A stretch of DNA of 64,000 bases from Staphylotrichum longicolle. Its lineage: Eukaryota; Ascomycota; Sordariomycetes; Sordariales; Chaetomiaceae. The stretch lies in contig JAHCVI010000003.1 in the NCBI GenBank assembly GCA_019096155.1, forward strand, positions 372,001-436,000, given 5' to 3'. The position numbers and the translations under genes are program-made. How positions within the stretch are numbered: the stretch's first letter is position 1; the number at the start of each line of letters is the position of its first letter. Positions 51,175 to 62,858 of this stretch are shown piece after piece. Under the pieces are notes generated by a model, which did no database searches, was not told where the DNA came from, and saw nothing but the letters and a program-made list of their open reading frames with translations.

Positions 51175-51333
51175 GTACGTCGTCTCTGCCATTGCCCTGC
51201 GCCTGGTCGATGCAGAATATTGCCCAGGCGCTGTTTCAGTATGATGGAGTCATACGCGGCAAAGAGGGGAGAGCGACAAGGGTCGGGATTCAGAGAGTAC
51301 ATGGATGCAGTTGTGTTGACGACTTTTAGTACC

Positions 51334-51510
51334 ATTTCTTTTTTTCCGATTTTTGTTTTTTGTTTTTTTTTCTTTTTTTTCTCGTTTTCTTGTTCTTTTT
51401 CTATTTCTTTATTGTCTTTCATTTTTCTTTATTTTCTTTTAGTTTCCATCATTTCCCATTATTTTATTATTTTCTTTTTCTTTTCTTTTTTTTTTTTTTT
51501 TTTATTGTAG
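51334..51510 (+). repeat. T-rich low-complexity tract ending in TTGTAG
   Basis: About 177 bases, mostly T with some C, ending in a run of about 24 T and then ATTGTAG. Its position after a splice donor at 51175 makes the segment 51175-51510 look like a long intron, but the downstream sequence is not a RACK1 exon. Confidence 0.8.
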
Positions 51511-52230
51511 CTACTGGTTCAGCGGCGAGAGCTGGTGTTTGGCATGGACTTCAGGACGACATCCCGCTGTCTCGGTCAACATCACAGCACCCTCCGGTAC
51601 TTGGGCACCTCATCGACTGGACAAATATCGCTTCCACACACACTTTCTCATCCTACAACACGAGCGATTCCTGGGACTCATGGGGCAGCTGAAGTGAGAC
51701 AACTGTGACCCAGCTCAGCCATGATCAGCTCTGACATCAACAGCCGACGGCAGCGGCGTCATTAGCCCAAGTGAGTGCACCCTCACAAATGCACGGTTGA
51801 CGTGATGCAATTGCACAACATTCACCGCCATGCGGGGTGCAACCTGTCTGACAAACGACACGTGTGAGACAGTCTCAAAAGGTAGCTGAGAAGGGGCCAA
51901 TCCGATCACATACCGAGCGCGGATCGGGACCTCTCTCAGCCGGCCCCTCTTGATCGCGGGATTGGCCGACCCGTGGGTGCATCGATCTTCAACATCCTGG
52001 CGCCTGGTCGGGTAAAGATCTCCAGACTCACGGAAGGCTCCGTTGGGATCAACGATGAGCGACCTTGGCAGCGGCATACACCACTCAATGGCCCTGGAGT
52101 ATATGTTCCACGAATCTGGGCGCTGTGGGCAAGTGCTTAGAGCCCTCTGTGCCCACTGACTCCTTTGCGCCCTGCGCGAGTTCATATCCTTGTCGTTGGT
52201 CAAATCCCTCGATCGGCCTCCGCTCTGAAG

Positions 52231-53658
52231 ATGCATCCCTTTGCTACTTTGGTGCTGGCAGCACTCGCCACTGCGGTGAGAGGAGCTGCCCTGCCTCGTA
52301 CCGACGGAGCCCCTGCCATTGACTTTGATGCCATTGTTGTTGGCGGTGGCCCTGCTGGCCTGGCCGCCCTAAGTGGTCTCGCTCGTGTGCGCCGAAAGGC
52401 TCTCCTGATCGACTCGGGCGAGTATCGAAATGCACCGACAAGGCACATGCATGACGTTCTGGGGTTTGATGGTGATTATTTCTCATTCAAACCCCAATCT
52501 GCTTTCGCGATGCTGACTGGGCGTTCTCAGGCGTCACACCAGCCTACTTCCGCTGGGCCGCGCGCCAGCAACTCACCCACTACACAACCGTGACCATGAT
52601 CAACGGCACCGTCACCAAGATCACGCCCGCAGACAAGGAAAACACCCACTTCATCGTCTCTACCCTTACACCCCAGGGCATCTCCAGCGCCAATGTCACC
52701 GCGCGGAAGATCGTCCTCGCCACAGGCCTACGTGACATCCTCCCCCTCACTCCCGGCATCCGCGAGAACTGGGGCCAGGGCATCTTCTGGTGCCCTTGGT
52801 GCGACGGCCACGAGCACGCCGACCAGCCGCTCGGCCTGCTCGGCAGCCTCGACAACGTCCCCGGCGCCGTGCGCGAGATGGTCACCCTCAACACGGACGT
52901 CATCGCGCTGGTCAACGGGACCGACACGCCCGAGATGCGCGCCGCCACGGAGAAGAAGTCGGCCAAGTGGGAGACGTACCTCAAGATCCACGGCGTGAGC
53001 GTGGACAACCGCACGATCACCGCCATCACCCGGCTGCGGAACGGGACGGACGGGGACGAGGACCCGAGTCTGCCGACCGTGGCTGAGCATGACTTGTTCA
53101 GGGTCGATTTTGCCGAGGGCGCTCCCGTCAACCGGGCGGCGTTTCTGGCGGCGTTTCCTTCGGAGCAGACGTCCAAGGTCGGCGAAGAGATGGGCGTGAC
53201 CCTGTACGGTGGTCGTCTTGCAGTCGACCCGAACGCCGGGCTGGTCACGAATATCCCTGGCGTGTATGCCGTCGGGGATGCGAACTCTGACAATGTCACG
53301 AATGTGCCTCATGCGCTATTCAGCGGGAAGAGGACGGCGGTGTATTTGCATGGTTTGTCTTCCTACTTCTAGTGGTGCCCCTGACCCCGTCACCCCGGCG
53401 GTTTCTTAAGCGCAGGATCCTACCTATTTATGCCTACAAAGGCGGCTGGCTCTTTTTCTTTCCCTTTTCCCATTTTCACTCCTGATGTTATGCGTACTGA
53501 CAGTAACAACAGTCAAACTCGCGAGAGAGGATGGAGACAAGGAGTTGAACGGGACCGATGTCACGAGGAGAGACCTTGGGCACGCTGCGCGCTCGCTGTG
53601 GGAGGCCGTCAACGGAAGCCCTGGGGACATTCTCTATGCGGGAGAGTTTGACCAATGA
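52231..53658 (+). CDS. secreted FAD-dependent thioredoxin reductase-like / GliT-type dithiol oxidoreductase
   Basis: A 402-residue protein with exons 52231-52471, 52531-53352 and 53513-53658 (introns of 59 and 160 nt), total 1209 nt. Residues 1-22 form a signal peptide (FATLVLAALATAVRGAALP). The FAD-binding motif VVGGGPAG lies at 37-44, the redox centre is WCPWCDG (Cys168, Cys171), and the second FAD motif is GVYAVGDAN. This is the low-Mr thioredoxin-reductase fold. A CPWC pair without an obvious NADPH motif fits the GliT/HlmI/DepH type that uses oxygen to form disulfides in secondary metabolites. Secretion is unusual for that use. Exon 3 supplies the usual end (DILYAGEFDQ). The divergent P450 neighbour suggests possible metabolic linkage, inferred only. 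Confidence 0.88.
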
Positions 53659-54762
53659 AATTGTGGCAGCTCTAGATGTGGATGTTGCCGGATGTAGGGA
53701 TTTCGAGCTGTCGGTGGTAATTTCAGGGGTTCGATATGTCTCGGCCTATTTTTTCCGATACCCTCCCCAACTGCCCGGATCTTGACCGCTAGCATGCCGT
53801 ATTCCCTCTTCAAAGTGGAACCATCCGACTGTGTCCGTTTTCCGGAACCTCGCTGCTAATTGCCTGCTCCCGGTGTAGCCGGTCGCGGCAAATCACGAAC
53901 CTAGAAAGATATGAAAACATCGGACCCGAGTAACACAACATCGTTCTGTCTTTTGTTCGGTCAGCATTTCACTGTGGAATAAATCGCCAACAACAAGTCC
54001 TGCATTCAACTAGGAAGGAGATTCGATGTCGTTGAGAGAAAGCTGTTGTTAAGTTTAGCAACACTCTATGCCAGAGTGCGCATAGCAACATCGCTATTGC
54101 AAGGGCAATTAAAGGTTCTATTTGGGGCCGCGAACTGTTCATCCAGCGTGGCAATTCCCTCGCATATTAAATGCGGCCTTGACAGCCTGCGCGGCTGTGC
54201 AGACGGGCCGTTTTTGGGGGCTGAAGTGCTGGAGCTCTGTTTATCCAGGGGCGGAAAGGGATTCCGCTCTCATGCAGTAAGACGGACGCCCCTAAACAAG
54301 AGATGGAGAACCTGCATTGCGCTTAATGAAGTTCTGTCGCTTGACCCCGGATTAATCCAAACAGACGACAACAATAAACAAAGCCATTAATCCCAGTATG
54401 GCCCAGACCCGTCTACCCAGGTACTGGGCTCGATTGAAGGGATAAAAATAGGTCTTCGTGGAGATTGGCGATATAGTGAAACTCGCTCACGGCCCCTGGA
54501 CGACGGTGTTGACACCCCGTGCTGCCAAACGCAGCAACATCTCGACACCCCGGCGACTCCTCCGTATCGGCGGAGGGAGCGGACAGCAACGCTCTTCTCC
54601 GGAAGGGCCAACAGCCAAGACGGCGACGGGGAGGCAAAAATGAGTATAAAGACAGGCGTCTTCCTCGTCTGAACAAACTTGACATTCCAACACCATCCTC
54701 ACCTTCCAGTCTACCTTCAGCCAGAACTCTTACACAGAGCCAACCAACCTCAAAACTTCAAG
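53659..54762. other. intergenic; promoter of the DUF4360 gene at its end
   Basis: About 1.1 kb without a convincing gene. It ends in a promoter with a TATA box at 54645. Confidence 0.45.
54645..54650 (+). promoter_or_regulatory. TATA box of the DUF4360 gene
   Basis: TATAAA 113 bases upstream of the ATG at 54763, in the context TGAGTATAAAGACAG, similar in distance and context to the TATA box of the WSC gene. Confidence 0.5.
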
Positions 54763-55491
54763 ATGAAGCCTGTTGCTCTCCTCTCCCTGCTTCCTCTGGC
54801 TGCTGCGGCGCCTGGCCTCACGGTCCCCAGCGGCAACGTTCCCCAGAAGGTCCGCGTTCTCGGTGTCTCCCTCCTGGGCTCCGGCTGCCCGGCCGGCACC
54901 GCCGATGTCCAGATCGATGCCACCAAGACTCTGATGGAAGTCACCTTCTCCGAGTACATCATCCAGACCGGCCCCGGCACCAAGGCCGCCGACTGGCGCA
55001 AGAACTGCAAGCTCACGCTCAACCTCGAGTTCGATGAGGGCTTCCAGTAAGATACCCAATCCCGTTTCTACCCCTGAGACTTGACGCTGACGCCAAACCT
55101 TCAGGTTCTCCACCCTCGCCACCGACATGAGCGGTTTCGCTCAGATCCCCGCGGGCTCCCGGGGTCTCTGCACCAACACGTTCGACTTCACCGGCATCCA
55201 GGGCCAGTCCTACTACTCGCTTTCCCTGCCCGGCGCTCGCGAGGGTCCCTTCACGCTCAAGGCCAACCCCGATATCGTCTCGTGGTCTCCTTGCGGCGGC
55301 ACTGCTGCCATCATGAACATGAACACCCAGTGCAACATTTCCCCCACCCGCGACCAGGCTCTCATTGCTGTACGTTGCCTTCCCCAATTGCAATGGAACA
55401 CGGGAAAGATTACTAACATGGTCACAAACAGGTCGATCGTATCAGCGGCAAGATTACCGTCAACGTCTCCCTCGACTGGCGCAAGTGCTAA
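54763..55491 (+). CDS. small secreted protein, DUF4360 family
   Basis: A 202-residue secreted protein with exons 54763-55046, 55105-55369 and 55432-55491 (introns of 58 and 62 nt, the second with a TACTAACA branch), total 609 nt. Residues 1-16 (MKPVALLSLLPLAAAA) are a signal peptide. The mature part has the DUF4360 pattern: GSGCPAGTADVQID, FSEYIIQTGPG, RKNCKLTLNLEF, then CTNTFDFTGIQG, VSWSPCGGTAAIMNMNTQC and the ending SLDWRKC. Six Cys probably form disulfides. Family members are abundant secreted or wall-associated fungal proteins of unknown role. The TATA box and consensus introns suggest good expression. Confidence 0.93.
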
Positions 55492-57589
55492 AGGGGTGGT
55501 TGAGAGTTGGGGATAGTGGCCAGTAGTAGTTGGGAGGAGGCATTGGTGTACCAAATTTGGAAACTCGAACCTCGTTTATAGCATCTTTCCAGAGAATGGA
55601 CTTGCATATATGTTTTCTCTTCTAACTCTCAGCTTCGCCCTAATGTGTGATCCCGTCCCTCCGAATCAGGACACAGGACATGCACGGTTTGCCTAGAACT
55701 GCTCTCCTTAATCAAGAGTCATGAATGAATACCCCGTACCCTATACGACTACTTTCCTGCCGGTCCCAACTTGGATCAAGGGCCAATGCGGATTGCAGGT
55801 GCTGATTACCCGCACTTCCGCATCGTTCTTCCGTACACCCCGGCCCTCCAAGACCGCCCTACGGTTAATATGGATGCAGGGACAAGCCCCTTTTTGGGAG
55901 AGTTCCTCGGATCTTTCCCATTTCTCGCCTTACACGTCAATGCATCGGGTACCCAATCGCTGCACATGTCGCGCACACAAACCACTAGGTGGTTATATGA
56001 ACCACTCCTCGCCGGAAGTGGCGTTCTGATCGACAAGACATTGCACATCCATATTCCAGGTACCAGGTATCAGCGTCGTAGGGCCGATTCGAGTGTACAG
56101 TCCACGTCCCGATTTAAGGTTTGGCCACGCCACAATTAGGCTGATATTGACACAAGATCCCTACCGAGATCCAAGAGGTCCGGTCAGCCCCTTGCGAGGA
56201 GACCTCCTCCTGACTGCCGATGACACATACCGAGATGCGCACACTCCGCATAGATTCTGAGACCTGTTCTAGTCAACTCCGCTGCTTAGAGAACAACACC
56301 AGAAGTGTGCAACGGCCCCATCCTCGCTCTCACCTCCTTATACCGCACGCGCTCCCAATCTTTCCAGCCACCAAAACGATCAGAATCCAGGAAGATTGCC
56401 CCAAATTCAATGCTATTGTGGTTTGTCGGTGAACGCAGAACCAACTCAATTCTCGCATCATGCTTTCGTGATCTTCATTGTTGGCCCGGCATCATTACAT
56501 GCTCCCCTTTCTCATCCTTCGTCCCGCCATTCCTTTGTGTTGAAGCGGAGTGGTGGGTTTGATCGGTCAAGCTCCAAACAGTCAGACCTAGAGAGTAGCA
56601 TCAGCAAGAGTAGAATTTGATCCCGAGCAGCAGGCTCAGGGGCACAACGGGACGTACCGGGACTACAAAAGCCGTGGCCGACAGCAGTTTCCCTATTCCG
56701 CCTGGTTCACAGTCACATTTCACCGTTTTCGGTCCAGGGACATCAAGACGGTGATCCAAACGTTGGGCAGCTTGACGGATCGTGGGCAGACAAGGTACAA
56801 GTCATGCAAGGTGCACGGAGGGTTACGATGCCTTGGCCTGGCGAGGAAGACGAGAGGCCAGCGCATGCACTGTTCTTCTCGAGCGGTTGAGCAAAGATGA
56901 CCAGAGCCCGGCACAGACGGCTCGTCTTGAAAGACGGACACAGTCGGAACAACAGGTCGCCGAGTAGTGGCACATTCACGGGGCTCGACTTTGATCATAG
57001 AATTTTGAGAAGGGCATCTGTTGGACAATAAAAGTTTGCAGAATGGTCTCCGGGTGCTTGTGTTGGACTTTGGCTGGGGACACATAGTGGACATCAAGCA
57101 AGAACAATGAAATCACGCTTCCACAATATCATGCCAACTGTCGTGTCATGAGAATTTCTGGTCTTCATTCGCATCCTTCCCTTGTCCTCCAGTAACCTAT
57201 TAACCCTTCCCCAAAGCCAGCCACGCTCCCGCATCCGAAAGAAAGCCCCTCAAACCCTTGTGTCTCGATGGATATTGTCGTAGATCGAGACCGATCCAGC
57301 TGCCACTGACGTGAGCACTTGCTGGAGCCGACAGCCCACGCGGAGACGCAAACTCAGATGCGACCTGATGACGTGCTACGGTTAGATGGACTCGTTACGA
57401 GCAAAGGCTTGGGCCTGGACATACCGAGTACGTTGCGGTGGTTGATGTGCCCTCTTGATGTGCACATGCGTCCATATGACCATCGTATTCGCAAATGGTG
57501 CATGGTAACTGTCGCAGATGGAGACCAAAACGAACATTGTCGCGGTGGTTTGCCTGCTGGTGACGGAATTGGGTTTGGCTGCGACGGGA
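55492..57589. other. intergenic, no gene seen
   Basis: About 2.1 kb. All open frames are short and overlap on both strands. No repeat or RNA gene recognised. Confidence 0.45.
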
Positions 57590-58063
57590 TCAGTCGCGGT
57601 TGGTGTAGCCACGACGAGAATAACCGGGCGACAATCGGCCACGATGATCCGAGCCTCCAACATTTCCGGCCTGTCCGATTTGTCCTGCATGAGAAGGCCC
57701 TTGGATCATCCTGACGTGAACCTGTGGATTGTTCTGCTGAAGCTGCGGCGGCACGATGGGGCTCTGAACGGGAGAGTTGACGGTCAGGAAAAAGTTGATC
57801 GTGACGTCGCTGTGGTAGATGTTGGGACAGGCAGTGTCGTGCGGATGTCCTGGAATTCCGATAAAGTTGATGATAACGTGGTCACCGTTGATGTGCATGC
57901 CAGGAACTGTCCGGTTCCAGGAGGCAACTGTCTCGTCGAGATAGTTGATAGTCATTCGGGTGTCCGAGATGTGGACATCCGTAAGACGAGGACCATCGGG
58001 TGGGTATCCCTGATGCTGGTCACGGCCAGCAGCGTATTCCTGGTTGCTATTATTGCGATCCAT
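57590..58063 (-). CDS. small orphan protein with three 24-residue-type beta-strand repeats
   Basis: A 157-residue intronless protein starting MDRNNSNQEYAAG at 58063. Three strand motifs, DTRMTINYL, GDHVIINFI and HSDVTINFF, are spaced 26 and 24 residues (Asn to Asn), the second and third followed or preceded by Gly/His-rich turns. This is the same unit and period as the gene at 7156. The N-terminus is polar and Gln/Asn-rich; the C-terminal 60 residues are Gln/Gly/Pro-rich and basic (GYSRRGYTNRD), probably disordered. No signal peptide. It sits 1 kb from the HET-domain gene. The frame extends upstream without an ATG in good context. Function unknown; an aggregating or solenoid structure is a hypothesis. 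Confidence 0.6.
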   Translation of the reverse strand: MDRNNSNQEYAAGRDQHQGYPPDGPRLTDVHISDTRMTINYLDETVASWNRTVPGMHINGDHVIINFIGIPGHPHDTACPNIYHSDVTINFFLTVNSPVQSPIVPPQLQQNNPQVHVRMIQGPSHAGQIGQAGNVGGSDHRGRLSPGYSRRGYTNRD

Positions 58064-59039
58064 GGCGCTGACGATGTTGGTGAAGTGAAGGTAAGCAGCA
58101 GGCGACGAGGGGGTATTTCTCCGAGGCGAGGTCGGAGGTGATGGAGGGAGAATGGGAATCGGTGACTGCAGTTTGGAAGTGGAAAGAAGATTTCGACCTC
58201 CAGCTCGCCGGGAAAGATTTTTTGTTTGTGGGAGGCCGCAGACAAACAGCCCTAGGGCTAGGCGTAACATGGCATCGCCGGTGTTGAGATGGGATGAAAG
58301 ATCTGGACTGTGTTTACTTCCACCAGTGCTCTCGCTTACAAACAACTTCTCGCTCCCGAAACATCAAGAGCCAGGAGCAATACCCAAGGTGCATAGGTAA
58401 ACACCAAGATGATGTTGAATCTCCAGTTAAAAAATGTTCATGCACCAAGCCATGATTATAGACAATGGGTCCCAGGCATCTAAATATTTGATCCCGCTTG
58501 CCCAGGTTGATATTCTCAATGCTTGGACAGACGCCCCAGAAACGGACAGAGAGCATCTCTTTCTGCACAGACGTCGTACTACTTGTTGCAAATCCATTAT
58601 CCACTCGATGTTGGAAAGCATTAGGAGACTTCCTACTGCGATGGCATTGGCTATGGTTTGCAGAGATGGATTGTGTTCCAAGCATCACTCCACGGCTCTT
58701 GGGACATGTTGGACTCGGAGCTTTCCTTCCAGCAACCTCCGATCCAAACTCAGACCCCAAAGACCAACGAGCCGGCAATTTCTATGCTAAGGCGTTTGCC
58801 TTTCCTTCACTCAAGCTTGAATCCCAGGAAGGACCACAAGAGGGCCGAGCAACTTGTCCTCAAGGGGTGCTCGACGAAGCCCGTACTGCCATCTCTTGTA
58901 AGGACACAAGAAAACAGATTTATTTACTTTTTTGCCGCATTAGGATTGAAGAAGTAAAGGTGTTTTCTGCTTCCCCTCTTCTTCCTTGTTTCTTCTCTTT
59001 CTCCGCACTCTTACTAACTTGGAGTGACATATGGGTGGG
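58064..59039. other. intergenic, no gene seen
   Basis: About 1 kb between the repeat protein gene and the 3' end of the HET gene, both on the minus strand. No feature recognised. Confidence 0.45.
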
Positions 59040-60994
59040 CTACACCAGCTGAATCTGGATCTTAGACGCCTCTTTGACCAGATTCAACCACGGGGTATCC
59101 TCTTCAAACACACCCCGTTTATACTCGTAGTTCAACACTCCGACGCGCTCGTACACACCATCTTCGATCTTCCTAATAGCTAGGCACCTCATTTCGGTTC
59201 GCTTTTGTCTGTCCACGAGGTTCGAGTGGTAGTCTAGGAGCAGGTGGCTCACCTCGTGCCGCAAGATGGGCTCGTCAAGATCAAAGCGCCATGCAACTGA
59301 CTCCTCAGGCGTGTGGATCGTCGCCGGCTGCGGTTCAATGACCTTGCCCGTCAGCGTCAAGCGGGGGAAATCCGATTGCTGGCCAGGCTCTGCGACTCCG
59401 TCCTGGACACCTCCGTCAAAGCTGATCTGGCTAGGTTCAAGTTCCATCTTCGTGTGTGCGGGGTCGGAAATTGCGAGCATTACACTCCCAGAAATGGACG
59501 CCCATGACCAGGTGGGCGCCATGCCCGAGCGAGTGCTCCTTCTCGTGGCTTGCCAACCCAGGAGACTGGCCGCGAGCGACTTCCACATGCCGAAGACGCA
59601 CTCGTCCTGCCACACCTGCTCCAGCTCGTGGGTAATGCCGGCCAGGGCGGGCAGTCGGTCGCTAGGCACCGTCAGCCCCCGCCTGGTGTAGTCTTCGACG
59701 ATGCGTTTCCACAGGTTCAGTCGGAGTGGGGTGCGCGCGAAGGAATACGTCCTCGCCGCGATGTCGTTGATACTCGCAGCCCCGAAGATGCCCGGTTCGA
59801 GGCGGAAGCTGTTCGGGGTGGACTTGGTTCTGCCGAAGAGGTCGTCGTAGACAAACTGGACGTCCCCATGCTGGCAGTGCCACTCGACGTTCCAGTTGGA
59901 AAAATACAGCAGCCGCGGGGACAAGAGGTGCTCCTGCAGACACCAGCCCCGCTGGTCGAGCGGGTGATAGCTTTTGCCCCGCCACGGACCCTGCCTGGTG
60001 AGCTCTTCAAGCGTGAGGTGAACGGGGCCAGTTTCTCCGTTGGGCAGCGGCAGGTTTACGACGGCTGTCGGCAAAGGTTCTCTTGGAGTGCGTAGAAAGC
60101 CTTGGCTCGCTGCGCTGGCCGTCGCGGCGACAATGGTGACGGTCGAGTTCTTGTAGATGGCGCCCATCGTGTATATGTGCTTAGCCTTGTCTCCGTCGCT
60201 GTCTTGGACGATGCACAAGGCGTCCACCCACAGATATCGCAACCCCAGCCGTCGGGTTACCTCTGCAGCGTCGGCCACCGTCTGGAATAAGCTGTCCCCC
60301 GGTATCTCGGCTCTGAGTTCCTCAAGGTTGGCGCAGGTAGTCTTGAACTGGTCGCCGCCCCAGCAGTAGCTCAGGCACGCGTACTCCGCTTGCTCGTCCT
60401 CGGCGCTGACGTGAAGTTTAAGCGCGTCCCCGTCGTCAACCCCCACGTCAATGACCCGAGTCGGCAGAAAGGATAGCCCGTCCTTGCCAGTGACCCGGCA
60501 CTGCTTGTGTGAGCTGCAGCAGGTCTTGATCCATTTCCTGGCCTTGTCAAAGACCACGTCGCTCGCTGGGTCCACCGGAGGCCGCATCACATCGGTGAAT
60601 TTGGCAGCGGCGTCTCCTAGAGGTAAAGTACGAAATCAGCGAGTCTGGCCGGCTTGTATTCGGGTACCAGAGAGATACTAAGAGGTCGTAGATAGTGTGT
60701 CTTACCCGTCAAGGCGAAGCCCTTGATGTCAACGCCAACTCTCCCAAACAGGTACTCGCCCGGGCCTTTGTTGAGCTCGGAATCGAGAAACCCGCACAGC
60801 GCGCATTTGGGGTCCGGGGCATTGCGCCAGTTCACCAGCCCCCGGTGAGGCATGGCAGACTCCTTGGCCAGGCCGGGCTTACTGAACCGGCGATGAAATG
60901 AGAGCCCGGTGATGGACGCCATTTGGCGGCACTCGTCGCAAAAGCGATCCGTGTTGGTGTGGATATCGCTGGCATCAAAGACCGGTTGAGCCAT
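59040..60994 (-). CDS. HET-domain protein (heterokaryon incompatibility)
   Basis: A 621-residue HET-domain protein with exons 60706-60994 and 59040-60616 joined by an 89-nt intron (GTAAGA donor, CTCTAG acceptor; junction reads ALTGDAAAKF), total 1866 nt. The HET core (about residues 165-320) has YACLSYCWGG, LRYLWVDALCIVQD, IYKNSTVTIVAA and, further on, RGWCLQEHLLSPRLLYF. The N-terminus holds CDECRQM, and DPKCALCGFLD may bind metal. HET domains trigger cell death after fusion of unlike strains and are often activated by partner receptors; no NACHT, WD40 or other sensor is fused here. The C-terminus carries GMAPTWSWASISG, usual for the family. Complete, with 7-bp tandem repeats directly upstream of its ATG. 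Confidence 0.93.
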
Positions 60995-60997
60995 TAT

Positions 60998-61044
60998 GGA
61001 CGGTGGACGGTGAACGGTGAACGGTGAACGGTGAACGGTGAACG
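60998..61044. repeat. 7-bp tandem repeat at the HET gene start
   Basis: About six and a half units of ACGGTGA (first ones ACGGTGG) beginning four bases upstream of the HET-gene ATG, read from the plus strand. It lies in the 5' leader, where copy-number change could alter expression. Confidence 0.9.
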
Positions 61045-61798
61045 AATGTTTTCGAAAGGAGGCCGGGGAAAGGGGTAGTCCAAGTCCCGACGAGGACTGG
61101 GCAGTTGGTAAAATACCTTATGTTACCTATCGTGTCCTGCGACCTTAGGCGCCAGCCACAGTGATGTGGGGCTGTTCTGCACGAGTGAGGCACAGTGTGT
61201 TGGACAGTTAACAGTTCCAGGCTCGAATAGGTACCTTTGTTGAGCATCGGGAAGAGCAGCATGAATGGCTTGTCGTGATGGGAGAATTGAGTCAATTGAC
61301 CGTTGCGATTCCGTTGTCTCGCTGTGTTTGTTCTCACTACCGCCGTTAGCTGCGCATACCGGAGGTCCACGAGCACGGGATATATTCGCTCACACTTGTG
61401 AACCGAAGAGAAACGGCTCACAGGCTACAAGCGGCTCATTGTTTTGAGCTGTTCTTTCCTTGAGCGGTAGGGTAGCGGCTTTTGAAGGCAGGAGCGGTGA
61501 CTCTCTGGCTCACAGGAAGGAACGGCCCCGAGTTTCAGCCACTCTAGGCACCTAAGCGGAAGGTAAACCATCACCCAACGACTCAAGGCCTTCAAGCCAC
61601 TTATTTTCAACAAGCGGGAATAAATTTGCTCAAAGGGTATGCCGTTGTACGTATTTCAGTCTCGGGGGTGGGCGGCTACCTTAAGCAACCAATGAACCAA
61701 AATCGGCCACACATTCCCGGACGACTCACCACCACACCACACTTCCACCAACCCACCAAAAATCCCAGTCGAACAACCACAATCCAAATCTCGCAAAG
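61045..61798. other. intergenic between divergent genes
   Basis: About 0.75 kb shared upstream region of the HET gene and the coiled-coil gene. No gene. The last 80 bases are an A/C-rich leader. Confidence 0.4.
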
Positions 61799-62858
61799 AT
61801 GGATGACGATATTGACGCGACCCGAGCGACTGCCACCACCAGCGACAAGTTACTCGACGACCTGGCGCGGCGTTTGCGTGAGGCAGCCGAAAGCGACAGC
61901 GTGTCCTTGAAAGAGGAGGCAATCATGATGATGGAGCTCCTCAATCAAGCGCGCTTCATGCAAGAAGAGACAAAGCGAATCCTGATGCTTGCTCAAGCGC
62001 ATGAGGCGAAGATGAAGAAGATGGTAGAGGAGCAGGAGCAGGTTGCGCTGGTGAGCAACTTTGTCTCGCTGTCTTATTAAGCTCCCATTCCACTAACTCT
62101 CCCGCCTCAACTAGTCCCACCACGACGCGGCCGAGATCGTTGACAGAATATCGGGCGGCTTTGAGGAGCAAGCGAAGTCCAAAGCAGCTCTCGACACGAA
62201 ACTAGACACAATTGCCGCCAACGCGATTACGAAGGACGACTTGTACCAGTTTGTGGACAGCATCCAGCAGATTGCAATGACGCTGGGACAAACTTGCCAC
62301 TCTGGCAAAAACACTCTTGCTCCGCAGGCAAATGGCTCCTCTGCTGCTCACACCCCGACCCAGCCAACCTTTGTTGCCACGGTTGACCCAACTCAAACTG
62401 AAGACCAAGGGAACAAGAGAAAGAGGATCTCCCCTCCACAGTCGGAGGAGCAGCCTGACCTGGCCCGTTTGACCGAGAAAGAAAAGACCAAGCTCGGTTT
62501 CATGGCCGAGGCATGTTGGCCAATGATCGCTATTTTTCAGCGACTTGTACCAACCAAGCACCAGACAGATTACTTGTCCACTGTGGTCGCACTTCAATCC
62601 TTCCACAGGCTGTTTGGAAGAAACACCTGGCACGCTCATAAGATCCTCAACTTTATGAAGTGGTCCACGACAGAGGGGTGGTGCTGCGCTCGGCAGCTGG
62701 CCAAGGTAAATACTTCCAATCTGCAAGCCGATGGGACTTGCTTGCATTGCACTTGCGACTGCCTCCAAATTGTTCAGCTGGGCAATGAGCGCCCTGCGCA
62801 CTCCTACAGCTTTCGCTTGATGCCGGTCAAAGTCATGGAGAAGACAAACCCGAAATAA
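61799..62858 (+). CDS. coiled-coil orphan protein
   Basis: A 331-residue protein with exons 61799-62050 and 62115-62858 joined by a 64-nt intron (GTGAGC donor, CACTAAC branch, CAACTAG acceptor), total 996 nt. Residues about 15-110 are strongly helical and coiled-coil-like (DDLARRLREAAESD, QARFMQEETKRIL, KMKKMVEEQEQ). A basic NLS-like segment, NKRKRISPP, lies near residue 190. The C-terminal part (EKTKLGFMAEACWP, WHAHKILNFMKW) ends in a Cys-rich cluster (GWCCARQ, CLHCTCDC). Start MDDDIDATRA at 61799. No family recognised; a nuclear role is a guess. Confidence 0.6.

Larger units (their letters stand above)
50491..52230. other. intergenic with RACK1 fragment and T-rich tract
   Basis: About 1.7 kb between the divergent P450 and oxidoreductase genes. 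It contains the RACK1-like fragment at 51133 and the T-rich tract at 51334-51510, listed separately. A minus-strand frame at 51715-52236 is not gene-like. Confidence 0.5.

Noticed and set aside
51511..51693. Frame YWFSGESWCLAW onward, after the T-rich tract
   Set aside because: It looks protein-like but shows no WD40 repeat and cannot be linked to the RACK1 fragment in a meaningful way.
52728..53312. Minus-strand frames across the oxidoreductase exon 2
   Set aside because: Shadows of a well-identified FAD enzyme with high GC third positions.
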